Below are positions 21,001 through 27,294 of a stretch of DNA of 43,628 nucleotides, piece by piece. The first letter of the stretch is position 1, and every line of letters begins with the position of its first letter. This stretch comes from Beroe ovata (taxonomy: Eukaryota; Ctenophora; Nuda; Beroida; Beroidae). Below the pieces are notes generated by a model. It searched no databases. It was not told where the DNA came from and worked only from the letters and a program-made list of their open reading frames with translations. The stretch is from the NCBI GenBank assembly GCA_946803715.1, contig CAMPET010000007.1, positions 616,990 through 660,617 of the forward strand, in the 5' to 3' direction. Both the position numbers and the translations under genes were made by a program.

Positions 21001-23667
21001 TCAAAATTCATGAAACATTTGATCGTTCCTTTAAATTGAGAAAAGAGAATAAAAAATTCAATGAAACTCACCAAGAGTGGCTGTTTTGAGCCAATGATTC
21101 TGAAGAAAACTGATTGTTGCAGATCATCAAGTCGTTTCGCTTCAATAGTTATCGGAACCTCAATCGTGGAGTGTGGCTGGATAACACTCTTAGGACACGA
21201 GCTAGATAACATGATGGCATCCCTTTCACCATCAGCAGAATCAACAATCTCGTATTTAGCTGGGTGATCCTCAGGGTTCTTTAGGATAGCTTTCAGGGTG
21301 TATGGATGGTTGATGAAAGTTCTCTTGAAGTCTAATTCAGGTGTGGAGAGCTCTATTGCGGGCACTATGCACTTTGCTCCAATTGGTACCGATAGAATAG
21401 CCTCCCCAACGCCAGGTACATCAACCACCAAACTCTTGTCGTATTTCCCAATATTTGTGGGTACGAAATCCACCTGTAGGTCCTGGCTGTGTCCAGGGTT
21501 GAGGGAACCCTCATTCGGTGAGATGTCAAACTCATTCTTCCCGTGAGAAGAGTTCTCTGCATCCTTCCCGTATGTGTCATCAGGGATACGGATCTTGTAT
21601 TTCATCACGATGTCGGATGTGTTGAACAACGTGATTATCTTAGAGTGGACGAAACCATAGCTCACACTGCCAAACTTTATGTTGTTGGTATCAAAGTGGA
21701 AGGTTGGCCCTATCACGGTACCGTGAATCCTCAGCTGTAGGGAGCTTGGTGCTCCCTTGATTGCAAATTTGAAGTTCTCAGTGAAGGTACCCAAGATATG
21801 TGAGGTAAAGACAATCTTTATCAGCTGCAACTCCCCAACAGCTATGGTCCCCTGATTGGGATAGAAGGCAAAGAGTGGTCCAAACACTGATTCGGATTGG
21901 ATTTGGTTGTACTCTATTGGAATATCGCCCTTGTTTTCCAGAATCACTTCATATGAATGTCTCGAACCTATGAAAACATTGCCAATGTCAATGGAGTCAC
22001 AGGAGAAGATAGCTTTAGGACCCAGACCATCTCCGGTTATTTTCAGAGGCAGACGTGTTTCTCTGCCAGTTATATCACAATAAGCCAGCCGAGTGTAGCT
22101 AGTGGCTTGTGTGGGTTTGAACATCACAGTTATGTTGGTTGAAGAATTGGGCCAGATCTCACCGGATATTGGCTCCAATGTGATGATGTCATCGGAAAAG
22201 ACCATTCCATCATCTTCAATAGCAGACTTCTTATTGTGATAGGATCTGGTGATCAGGGACATTTCATGTCGCTTGGTAGGATCAGTGATACACTGGTTTA
22301 TAAACGCCTGCATTTCATCTTCCTCTTCTTTCTCCAAATCCATGAAACACCTGAAATAATGTGGTTGTAGATGAACCAAATTTTCATTGTGTGCCTACAA
22401 CCTAATCAAGCTGGATATTTCCCATGATACTTACGATTGCTTTGTGTTCCTTTCTTCGTTTAGAGTGGCAAATTTCTTCCAGTGATAGTGCACCACAATA
22501 TTACTCCGGTTGTGGATAGTAATTGTTTGCTGGGTTGACATGGTGATGTATGTTGTGTCCAGCTTGAGCAATGTCTTCTCGAGTCTCACATTCGCATCTA
22601 CAGCATTTCCAGAAAGCTCTATGGCAACATCTTCACCTGGGAATGGTTGATTGATGTAAAATTTACAGTGAGAGTAAGTATCACACAGAATAGGCTTTCA
22701 CCAATTAATAGAAGGATTGAAATGCTATTTGAATTACCTGTGTCATACTGGAGAAGAAGATCCTGAATCTGTGAACCAGTGACCAAGGGACTGTATGAAA
22801 TGTGGACCTGCATAGATCCTCCTATCCCTAGGGAACCATGAGTTGGTTTCACTGAGTATGGCTCAGAAACATTGAATGAAAATCTAGCTTCTCTGCTGCC
22901 AACATTTCGGACAAGGAGTGTTTTTGATGACTCGTGTTTTACTGGCTGTGTACCAAAGTCGACATTGTCTGGAAAATCAAGGACAGCCCGTGAACCCATG
23001 CAGTGAACTGGAACAAGGAATTTCTCTCTTTCTGTAGCAACAACTATCTCGTGATAATAATCTTTTTGCTCTGTTGGCATAAACTTGATTGTGAATGTTA
23101 TGTCTATGCCAGGGGCAACTTTAGCACTAGCATTTGGAGGAGTAATGATTTCAAAGTAGGGAGATTCCACTTGTGAAACTCTGACAGCTCTAGCCACCTT
23201 ATCATTATTCCTCAAAGATAAGGGAATTTCATATGATTGACATGGTACAAATCTTTGGAAATGTAGTTCAGAAGGGAAGGGTTGGAAAAGTGGCTCATCA
23301 ATGCTAAGTTGAGTGTCCTTGATATTAGAGAAGGCTGATATGTCTAGTAATTGAATGATCTTCGGAAGATGCATTTCCTTTGTTTGAAGAAGCCTCTGAT
23401 CAGTACTCATTGCTGTCATTGCAAAAAATGCAGATGGCCTTGTCTGAAAAAAAGTTATTGAGATAATGCTTAAGTCAACTGTGAAGAATTATCTTGCTCT
23501 CTCTAAAAATTCACCAAGTAACTACACAAATCAGATCAGATGGAGTTTCATTTGATTTGTTGGGTTGTTACCTTTTTCATTCCATTTTGCCCTCTAACAA
23601 GGGCAGGTCGAGTGCATAACTGACTTTTTTTCACCTCTGCCGGAGGCACTGGATCAAATAAAGACAT
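1..23667 (-). CDS. HYDIN: HYDIN orthologue, multi-exon gene, 5' about four fifths (C-terminus off the left edge)
   Basis: Axonemal central-pair protein. In the families studied it builds the C2b projection and is needed for normal ciliary bending. About 51 minus-strand exons with GT-AG borders and matching phases can be joined from the ATG at 23665-23667 (N-terminus MSLFDPVPPAEVKK) to an exon ending at 77. The product has N-terminal ASH/MSP-type beta-sandwich repeats, a central adenylate-kinase-like domain (exons 23-27), a charged low-complexity linker (exons 28-35), then more ASH-type repeats. Family signatures seen in order include EMHLPKIIQLLD, GPPLSGKS, FDGVDS, GPNGPPIPPP, FGPLLCGK, FPKGADGGLDFG, GEGYEDDITLDN, DWDDRM and YISGN. 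Most introns are 60-250 bp. The two long ones, 5005-7131 and about 9262-10581, each contain a plus-strand gene. No stop codon is reached, so the gene continues leftward. Confidence 0.97.
77..1336 (-). CDS. HYDIN: HYDIN exons 49-51: last exons in the window
   Basis: Exons 1336-1117, 943-645 and 285-77, about residues 3954-4196. They encode PPFIIEPVSGNVLVGQQQEF, KVTFSPLDCVTSEGWLDC, MMPYCHFELEESNYISGNRR, TRVIEFLSCGINVLNTRSFN and SGLVSPGKKSTITFDFVPAS ending VVGITKEPSVVID. Junction codons are restored (R across 1117/943, D across 645/285). The donor at 76-75 (CAG|GTATGTG) runs straight into a (CA)n microsatellite, so the gene continues beyond the left edge. Confidence 0.94.
429..568. repeat. Two adjacent short hairpins in a HYDIN intron
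   Basis: The first pairs TGAATTGTTTC with GAAACAATTCA (around 429-472). The second has arms of about 21 bases (about 510-531 and 547-568) around an AT-rich loop, with the arm core CCACGTGGATCAGAAGGG. A copy of GTGGATCAGAAGGGCC recurs near 24450, so the second is likely a small dispersed fold-back/MITE end. Confidence 0.7.
1556..2394 (-). CDS. HYDIN: HYDIN exon 48: conserved GEGYEDDITLDN exon
   Basis: An 839-nt exon starting after TTTTCTCAG and ending at ACGG|GTGAG. It encodes VVGEGYEDDITLDNVRG near its start, then VHLNFGDCAIDELHQMTFTL, FSWAPQPNISFVPNTGHLHP, KDIIAEFKASEPV, VADWDDRMRIIKWV, a Lys/Glu/Pro-rich insert, VETEPEPANTTIDD, and SATADFASFSCDCEEILFSN with FQTRVFKFNIYNNG. These match vertebrate HYDIN in order. 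The open frame extends upstream to about 2630, but sequence beyond 2394 lacks homology and is intronic. Confidence 0.96.
2688..5004 (-). CDS. HYDIN: HYDIN exons 42-47: ASH-type repeats
   Basis: Exons 5004-4535, 4430-4060, 3927-3808, 3726-3538, 3375-3160 and 2944-2688, about residues 3133-3674. Conserved blocks are FKVDPPSGQLFPNDKPSTVH, ILKCQVIEPHLG, IPVKLSARSVFSKFAIHPLK, FGMFYLYPASGTISSNSQQ, CEEILAIDVSDR, YNYVIVGQKASARFKISNT, FDIQGEGTLPAISV, FSRLLLGQSQSRPLVIANTG and a segment ending EIKIIVEDNRFED. Exon 45 is read as ending at GAG|GTAACG (3538), because the alternative donor a few codons later breaks phase. Exon 43 begins with an Arg/Ser/Gly-rich linker. Confidence 0.95.
5417..7105 (+). CDS. 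WD40-repeat protein, three exons, nested in a HYDIN intron
   Basis: Exons 5417-5678, 5780-6491 and 6595-7105 join with phases 1 and 2 across GCAG|GTTAGG...TTGCAG|GT and CAG|GTAATG...TTCAG|GT to give about 494 residues. WD40-like units are visible at about residues 41-74 (LIGHQSK to TVRTWDF) and 171-206 (LMGHESS to LMYWDLR), with a weaker one near 255-287 (CKGHTAW). More degenerate blades lie between them (SVTYLYD, DVYVYDM), suggesting one seven-blade propeller. The last 170 residues are basic and disordered-looking. I do not recognise an orthologue. The gene lies wholly within HYDIN intron 5005-7131 on the opposite strand, and its stop is 26 bases from HYDIN exon 41. No AATAAA follows in the intron, so its 3' UTR probably runs antisense into that exon. 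Confidence 0.85.
7132..8887 (-). CDS. HYDIN: HYDIN exons 36-41: ASH-type repeats after the linker
   Basis: Exons 8887-8797, 8660-8449, 8337-8178, 7950-7778, 7655-7457 and 7331-7132, about residues 2789-3133. Diagnostic HYDIN blocks are LTSHRWVIPPNSDVTLRLRF, YTLCCRGVCAFP, VMSNEVYEFGPLLCGKNRD, TTYLLDPPTMKLKPGESQ, WAYPKTPNEFKDCLVCCI, LSCIGVRPEVELDKKVLQFD, VAWRVNGMENLGDDFSLS and YDVALDMSFPKGADGGLDFG. Phases agree at every junction. The exon 41 donor (TTTAA|GTAAGT) joins to exon 42 across a 2.1-kb intron that contains a complete WD40 gene on the other strand. Confidence 0.97.
8988..10919 (-). CDS. HYDIN: HYDIN exons 34-35, split by a long intron that hosts a homeobox gene
   Basis: Exon 34 (10919-10582) contains GLPTVEEVLDALGMGPNGPP, then the family's Pro-rich run and an FVFV strand, and ends near SSSDDV. 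Exon 35 (about 9262-8988) is a Lys/Glu/Pro/Ser-rich linker ending STGSAPRNPL. Its downstream donor (CACT|GTAAGTG) is good and joins in frame to exon 36 (LTSHRW). The exon 35 acceptor is poorly defined: no polypyrimidine tract precedes the candidate AAG sites near 9262-9271, so its 5' border is uncertain by a few codons. Vertebrate HYDIN has a variable linker at the same place. Confidence 0.8.
9425..9605. promoter_or_regulatory. Cluster of CACGTG and TGATCA half-palindromes upstream of the homeobox gene
   Basis: Within about 180 bases, CACGTG cores occur as GCACGTGTTA, GATCACGTGACAG and TATCACGTGATCA, together with several TGATCA and GTGATCAAGTGAC variants and ACGTGACCACTGACC. The density is far above background and lies 200-390 bases before the homeobox ATG. 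CACGTG is the E-box bound by bHLH-zip factors; use here is inferred. Confidence 0.45.
9666..9728 (+). promoter_or_regulatory. CCAAT and TATA boxes of the homeobox gene
   Basis: CCAAT at 9666-9670 is followed by TATAAAA at 9722-9728, a normal CCAAT-to-TATA distance. The ATG is 83 bases downstream, leaving room for a start site near 9750-9760 and a short leader. Inferred from motif and position only. Confidence 0.6.
9811..10335 (+). CDS. Divergent homeodomain transcription factor, single exon, nested in a HYDIN intron
   Basis: The 174-residue open frame has a Ser/Tyr/Pro/Gln-rich N-terminal half and a 60-residue homeodomain at about 112-171. Homeodomain W48, F49, Q50, N51 and R53 are present (WFQNRRSKERA), so DNA contact residues are largely intact. 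Position 5 is Lys, position 16 Met, position 20 Tyr and position 47 Met, all unusual. The helix 3 end NRRSKER resembles the LIM-homeobox LHX1/5 group, but no LIM domain or other partner domain is present, and the protein ends three residues after the homeodomain. A promoter lies just upstream and a poly(A) signal downstream. The gene sits inside the HYDIN exon 34/35 intron on the opposite strand. The family assignment below homeodomain level is uncertain. Confidence 0.88.
   Translation: MSYFHNQSQQLFPSSDDYSLPDLCPVPPELEVPELVIPGSYHGSPSFYQQPGCYDSTKSSSCYSNKMTSKSSSSCRGPTPYSLPLREGDAPWRQADSCHVDSNPKQPKQKQSRRKKTVFSPEELAIMTSYYEQNKYLNPESKAEILTKVDVPGNVLVMWFQNRRSKERASGIVI
10553..10558 (+). terminator. Poly(A) signal of the homeobox gene
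   Basis: AATAAA lies about 215 bases after the homeobox stop and 24 bases before the HYDIN exon 34 donor region, so the cleavage site would fall at or inside the HYDIN exon in antisense. Confidence 0.5.
10985..11220 (-). repeat. Tandem duplication of HYDIN exon 33 around a single N
   Basis: The exon at 11211-11114 and its flanks recur 129 bases away at 11082-10985, joined through a GT microsatellite that contains one N (11092). Within the shared stretch I count two substitutions, one at the ccttctcc/ctttctcc site and one at the cttgct/cttact site. Each copy is 98 nt and is framed by CCCCAG and AAG|GTGAG. Because 98 is not a multiple of three, both copies cannot be used together in frame. Confidence 0.9.
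10985..12617 (-). CDS. HYDIN: HYDIN exons 28-33: charged coiled-coil and low-complexity linker
   Basis: Exons 12617-12505, 12333-12222, 12087-11924, 11668-11543, 11429-11311 and 11211-11114 (or its duplicate 11082-10985). Exon 28 is a highly charged helix (MKLQRERIRRDREAQAER). Exons 29-31 are basic and Pro/Gly/Ser-rich. Exon 32 contains YDTVSDELHNMLSLWDRIN, equivalent to the vertebrate segment ending in MYWDRKQG. Exon 33 is 98 nt and ends with ATRQDTK. The frame is open through every join, which is the main support for these poorly conserved exons. The linker follows the kinase-like domain and precedes the conserved GPNGPPIPPP block. Confidence 0.85.
11690..11740. repeat. GTAAGTGACC(T/G)TG short tandem repeat
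   Basis: Four adjacent copies of a 12-bp unit (GGTAAGTGACCG/TT) in the intron upstream of HYDIN exon 31. Each copy carries a GTAAGT that could act as a plus-strand decoy donor. Confidence 0.7.
11842..11915. repeat. Four-copy GGTCACGTGACCATCACC minisatellite
   Basis: About 21-24-bp units, each centred on a CACGTG E-box (GTCACGTGAC), are repeated four times in the HYDIN exon 30/31 intron immediately downstream of exon 30. Confidence 0.85.
12872..15746 (-). CDS. HYDIN: HYDIN exons 21-27: adenylate-kinase-like domain
   Basis: Exons 15746-15551, 15432-15301, 15122-14962, 14840-14633, 13925-13736, 13370-13206 and 13013-12872. The domain begins after LLLPPRDAGEKLP and a Pro/Ser linker (exon 22). 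Exon 23 carries ARYLGIDLSPEGKAARFKKG and an intact Walker A loop, GPPLSGKS (about residues 2092-2099). Exon 24 has SAYNAAVIVVDTVIHEA and AGMRAREFCALAR. Exon 25 has LPDEIITEILVQR and exon 26 GIVFDGVDSKF with an ALGNRPFIYMVDL strand. Exon 27 ends the fold with LSEDEYDALDDDAKRVYD. Exon 24 has two phase-compatible donors, ending at 14633 (GTAAGT) or a few codons earlier. The 207-base gap lies in the exon 25/26 intron, 24 bases from the exon 26 acceptor. Catalytic activity is not established from sequence. Confidence 0.93.
13379..13630. repeat. (GT)n microsatellite containing a 207-base assembly gap
   Basis: GT repeats flank N bases 13395-13601 on both sides, so the gap is probably unresolved microsatellite inside the HYDIN exon 25/26 intron. 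Exon 26 begins at 13370, right next to the repeat. Confidence 0.9.
13926..14632. other. HYDIN intron without detectable features
   Basis: A 0.7-kb intron between HYDIN exons 24 and 25. It holds a short GA-rich tract (about 14178-14215), several TGATCA/ATCAATC-type AT-rich stretches and no supported gene. Confidence 0.6.
15954..18112 (-). CDS. HYDIN: HYDIN exons 15-20: ASH/MSP repeats before the kinase-like domain
   Basis: Exons 18112-17903, 17816-17242, 17156-16898, 16792-16598, 16441-16292 and 16193-15954 encode about residues 1400-1942. Recognisable HYDIN blocks are LPLHGTIEPGESQNLQFSFYG, CQVEGGPKYRIQLRGQA, FKVQVAHFEPDVIQIVGEG, FPRIQLDLPRF, RLMVKRFAENL, YFLDFGHVVAG, IVGGPAFSLRMQAHV, IPSSGHLLPGQRKNVQVKF, VMGNGLEPKLDFN and SNPCPFAVEMYSLEFDKQY. 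Spacing and order follow vertebrate HYDIN closely. Exon 16 ends in a lysine-rich GKKKKPK tract. Coding density is high and introns are about 85-150 bp. Confidence 0.96.
18252..18916 (-). CDS. HYDIN: HYDIN exons 13-14: His/Ser/Thr/Asn-rich lineage insert plus acidic linker
   Basis: Exon 13 (18916-18459) encodes about 152 residues rich in His, Ser, Thr, Asn and Asp, with no recognisable ASH fold. Exon 14 (18383-18252) encodes an acidic stretch containing SLEDGFIIVPDEKMEIEEEDE. Both are bounded by good splice sites and keep the phase between exon 12 (ends after LP, phase 1) and exon 15 (phase 0), which supports them as coding. I do not recall an equivalent of the His/Ser-rich part in vertebrate HYDIN, so it may be a lineage-specific disordered insertion. 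Partial retention of intron sequence cannot be excluded without transcripts. Confidence 0.8.
18997..20359 (-). CDS. HYDIN: HYDIN exons 7-12: ASH-type repeats
   Basis: Six short exons: 20359-20263, 20162-20019, 19920-19804, 19725-19555, 19440-19342 and 19183-18997. They encode about residues 931-1202. The order matches vertebrate HYDIN: an RFQLQNKGKRRQVLYWTVDG block, a proline-rich PPPPKPAFTISPDKL segment, FKVDLLAQFIDPFLSFS, DVLEPVDEPLQIVNISTLPL, VQFDPCYKEEDW with VTYKEHPH, and VIFPNLKFEEQDIDFG. All joins keep phase. Exon 8 could be extended leftward past its CAG|GTGAAG donor, but the next exon (ALIGKSTN) fits the family best when joined directly to LLCQ. Confidence 0.92.
20437..23667 (-). CDS. 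HYDIN: HYDIN exons 1-6: N-terminus and first ASH-type repeats
   Basis: Exons read as 23667-23572, 23443-22738, 22636-22435, 22350-21072, 20983-20763 and 20724-20437. Exon 1 encodes 32 residues and ends in phase 0. The exon 5/6 junction uses CC|GTGAGG and ATATACAG|A, which keeps the frame. The encoded residues, about 1-930, hold the conserved N-terminal block (EMHLPKIIQLLD, YEIPLSLRNNDK, AVLDFPDNVDFGT, KTLLVRNVGSREARF) and a long exon 4 with several ASH-like units (for example FIGSRHSYEVILENKGDIP, SVSYGFVHSKIITLFNTS). The start is chosen because the N-terminus reads MSLFDPVPPAEVKK and the ATG opens an exon with a good donor. A later in-frame Met (MTAMSTDQ) lies in exon 2 and would omit exon 1. 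Confidence 0.95.
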
Positions 23668-24760
23668 CTTGAGCTCCAATATGTTCCTCTTACATAATTG
23701 GACCTATTGGAGCAAATATGGATCATAACTTAAGCATATTTAATAAACTTCCTTTCTCTGATTCTGCTGTGACAAGAGTTAATTCACTCAGTCTTGACTA
23801 TAAAGAGTACATTTAAGAAGAGTCTCTCCTTGAAACTAATGAAACTGTGTCTAGACTGTGTCATAACAAACTATAATGTCCATTGCATTATTCATACTAA
23901 TGAAAGAAAACTAAAGAATAGCAAACTCTGGAGACTAAGTTCACGAACAAATGATTTCAGAAGGTTACTTAGATTTTTAGAATTTTAGTTGAGCTATCAG
24001 ATGATTTGAGTGTGAGACAATAATATTATCTTGTAAAGAACGATCATAATCTACTCAACAATATCACATCATAATGTTGTGCATCTGTGAAATAGACAAA
24101 AGTCAGGACAAAGTCACAAGAAACATAGACAAAAGCCTAGAAACAATAATGTACAATAATCCTTGTTGGGCAATGCTAGACCCAGCTGACTTAAGCTGCT
24201 AATACCAGGCTATTATTGAAGGCAGTACTATCAACATTCAACAAAAAGCAATATAATCAAGAGATGATAATGAAACAGAATTCTGAAATATAGAACATAA
24301 TTAAATAGGGCTATGGATTATCAAGGAGGGCTGTGAATCAACCTTCAGCAAGATATTGCACATCAAATAAAAAGTTAGAGAATAAACAAATACATCACAT
24401 TACCAGTTTTGCACAGCAATATCAAGTATGAACAAATATCTATCGTGGATCAGAAGGGCCTCACCAATATTTATATCATATTCAGATTTGTGAGTCACAA
24501 AATATAAATCACAAAATTATATTCATATATATCGAATAGTCGCTCTGCTAGTCTGCTTAGTTTTATTTATGAATAAATACAAATCTGTTTGTCACAATGT
24601 TTCAGATTCTTAAACAGTGGGACCTGGCTGAGGCCAACATAATTTCGTGCGCACCGCGCGGCTGTGTAAGATCGAACATCGAATATTCCAACGTAACATT
24701 GTTAAGTTTCGTGATGCAAGCTAAGTCAAATGACACATACTAATAGATTGTCAAATTTTG
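23668..24760. other. HYDIN 5' flank, no gene recognised
   Basis: AT-rich sequence upstream of the HYDIN ATG. I see no coding homology, and no TATA box can be assigned with confidence. The HYDIN leader or a 5' non-coding exon may lie here. The 17-base core shared with the hairpin at 510-568 occurs near 24450. Confidence 0.5.
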
Positions 24761-24770
24761 TTTGAGCTTA

Positions 24771-24976
24771 CTTCTTGCCATGCGCGGCGCGCGCGCCTTG
24801 TTGCCGGATGTTGCCAGCAAACTCCCAAGTGCCGCATCACCATGTCAGTCGTTTCACTTGTTCCCTAATATCGGTCCACTGTTTCTTACATGCGCTGCGC
24901 ACGCGCTTACATCAAAACCTGTTTCGGCCTCCGATGAATTAAGGCCAAGGCGCGCGCGCCGCGCGCAAGAAACAGC
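24771..24976. repeat. GC-rich inverted-repeat element
   Basis: TTCTTGCCATGCGCGGCGCG at about 24771 is the near reverse complement of the sequence CAAGGCGCGCGCGCCGCGCG to CAAGAA ending at about 24976. The arms are about 27 bases and enclose about 150 bases with little coding character. It looks like a small non-autonomous fold-back or MITE-type element. Confidence 0.6.
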
Positions 24977-25084
24977 GGCAAGCTAAGCGCGCTTTCATTG
25001 ACGGCCGATAAAAGCGCGCGCAAAAATAGGTCGAATGAAATCTTGCAAAGAATAAATATCAAATTTGCGCCAAACGCAAAAAAC

Positions 25085-26457
25085 CCATACGGACCGTTTA
25101 CATATTATGAGATCAAAATTTCGGCATTTTTTACCCCCTCCCCCTTCCATCATCACCCGTAATCATGGCTCATTGGCTCAAACCCCCCTCTCAGAATGAC
25201 AATATTACGTAATCACGCGCCCAACCCCCCCCCCTGGAAAGTCTGAAAGGGACAAAGGAATATGATATTTATATAGAGCCTTCTCCGGTAGATAACAAGC
25301 TAGATGGGGGACGGGGCAGAATGACTTTGGATTTGCTCTGCTGACTGCTAGTGTTCAGATCCCTAGGTCGAGGGGCAACCTACAACATCTTGATCCAGGA
25401 CTTGACAGACATGCCTGTAGGGTGTTCACAGATTTGCTCACACTCGCCCTAAAGGCTGCTTTCTGTTTTGATTGCGTCGTATGCCGACAGTGAGTATACG
25501 CTCAGTAGTATACAATCAGTAGAAGATTCAAGATAGCACAGTGAGTGCTAGCGATATACAGTGAGTGTACGCTCAGTAGAAGGGCACAGTGAGTGCTGGC
25601 CATATACAGTGAGTATATGCTCAGTAGAAGGGAGCANACTCGCCCTATAGGCTGCTTTCTGCTTTGATTGCGGCGTATGCCGACAGTGAGTATACGCTCA
25701 TTGCTCAGTATTATAATACATTCAGTAGAAGATTCAAGATAGCACAGTGACTACTGAGCGTACACTCACTGTATATCGCTAGCACTCACTGTCAGTGAGT
25801 GCTAGTCATATACAATGAGTGTACGCTCAGTAGAAGGGCACAGTGAGTGCTGGCCATATACAGTGAGTAATTGAGTATATGCTCAGTAGATGGGAGCACA
25901 GTGAGTGCTAGTGATATACAGTGAGTATACGCTTAGTAGAAGGGGCACAGTGAGTGCTAGCGATATGCAGTGAGTATACACTCAGTAGAAGGGAGCACAG
26001 TGAATGCTTGCGATATACAGTGAGTATACGCTCAGTAGAAGGGAGCACAGTGAGTGCTGGCGATATACAGTGAGTATATGCTAAGTAGAGGGGAGCACAG
26101 TGAGTGCTTACCTGCAGACAGTTACTAGCATCTTATATTAAGCCACGTGTTTCAAACCGGTGTTTAATGAGCTCATTACACGCTGCTGAAGTGTCACATG
26201 ATCTGATAATTACACCCATGATATACCATGTGACCCGCCAGAGGTATACACACATACTGTAAACCTAATCAGAGAAAATGATGCATGTCAAACTTTGAAC
26301 TTGCAGTCTGACAGGCGTCGAGGGCCAAGAATTCTGAAAATGTCTTGATTACGTAATCAAAGTCAAAATCCCCCTCCCCCCTCCATTATCAAGCGTAATC
26401 ATTTGGAAACCCCCTCCCCCCTCGGCTGATTATCTGATATGTGAACGGTCCCATAGA
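25085..26457. mobile_element. Candidate non-autonomous DNA element with diverged terminal inverted repeats
   Basis: CCATACGGACCGTTTACATA at the left end mirrors TATGTGAACGGTCCCATAG at the right end, allowing a few substitutions. Just inside both ends are C-rich CCCCCTCCCCC tracts and GTAATCAT or ATTACGTAATCA motifs. The interior is mostly a 50-bp tandem array, and no transposase is encoded. A target-site duplication could not be fixed by eye. Confidence 0.55.
25486..26110. repeat. 50-bp satellite-like tandem array (CACAGTGAGTGCT...GATATACAGTGAGTATA...CTCAGTAGAAGG)
   Basis: About eleven imperfect units share three blocks: CACAGTGAGTGCTAGCGATA, TACAGTGAGTATACGCTCAG and TAGAAGGGAG. One unit is inverted at about 25752-25790. 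It pairs with the following copy to form a hairpin (CTACTGAGCGTACACTCACT against AGTGAGTGTACGCTCAGTAG). A single N at 25637 joins two alike 200-base stretches, so copy number in the assembly may be inflated. Confidence 0.85.
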
Positions 26458-26678
26458 ATAGAATTAATTCCGCCAGAGTAAAATTGCGCCTGCATAACGA
26501 ATAATTGGAATTCTCGACAGGCAGAGTTTATCATTACATTGATGGACAAAAGTAAACATCTAATGTTCTGGTTATGTTATTTATTCTAGTTATCAAATGT
26601 ATAAGAAAAGTTTAATGTTGTGCTACATGTGACCTAAATTGTAAGGTTTATTTTGAATTTGTCCCAATTTCTGTTATG

Positions 26679-26785
26679 GTTCAAAATGCCAAATACCATG
26701 GTATGTCTATTTATTCAAATTATTTATTTCAAAAAATATGATTTGGCCATTTGTACTGATTTTAATCCATTTTGGCATTTTGAAC
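26679..26785. repeat. Short inverted repeat (GTTCAAAATGCCAAA ... TTTGGCATTTTGAAC)
   Basis: Fifteen-base arms enclose about 77 AT-rich bases. This may be a tiny MITE or an intron-like hairpin; nothing else marks it. Confidence 0.6.
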
Positions 26786-26967
26786 ACTAAGAATAAATAG
26801 AATAGTGTTTTGTCCTGTCATAGATTTTTATATGGTTGAATGTCCCAGAATCAGACATTATTCAGGATATAAAAATGCTTGCTTTTTTGATTACACAAAG
26901 GACATGCAACACTGCTCATTGCTCAATATTATAGTTCGCGTATTTGAAGTTGGCCGGTCTCTATGTC

Positions 26968-27293
26968 GCTCTCTCTGCGATCGCGCACGTGACAAGTCAC
27001 GTGGGTTTATTTGGCCAATCACAAGCGTCGCAGGAAACAGGGTAATACCAAAGCAGCGCGCGCGCTAGCTGTTGTTTGTCTCGTTAAACTTCAAGCACTT
27101 CGAGAAAATATAGGGACCAAGAATGAGGAAAATTTTCCTCTACTTTCTCCTTTGGATATGATCTACATGAATTCAAATTCTTTATCGGCCAGCTGGTGCA
27201 GCGGTATAATCCTGTGGTTTACCAGTCGATTGAATGGTGTTCAAGTCCCACTATTGGTGATTTTTTACTCTACTTTGTTTGATGTCCTCGGTG
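26968..27293 (+). mobile_element. tRNA-derived SINE-like repeat, copy 1
   Basis: Begins CTCTCTGCGATCGCGCACGTG and GTCACGTGGGTTTATTTGGC, shared with 32228-32360. Its distal part carries a degenerate pol III A box (GCTGGTGCAGCGGT) and B box (GTGTTCAAGTCCC), then TTTTTTACTCTACTTTGTTT and GTCCTCGGTG, shared with 33700-33822. It stops at the N at 27294, where the LINE begins. Confidence 0.6.
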
Positions 27294-27294
27294 N

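Noticed and set aside
23794-23988. Small plus-strand ORF upstream of HYDIN
   Set aside because: Low-complexity Lys/Leu-rich translation of AT-rich DNA; nothing supports a divergent gene here.
24762-24986. Plus-strand ORF over the GC-rich inverted repeat
   Set aside because: Its Arg/Ala-rich ends are translations of the GCGCGC arms; no homology.
25486-26110. CRISPR-like repeat array
   Set aside because: Units are contiguous, imperfect and without unique spacers, and the DNA is animal nuclear; it is a tandem satellite.
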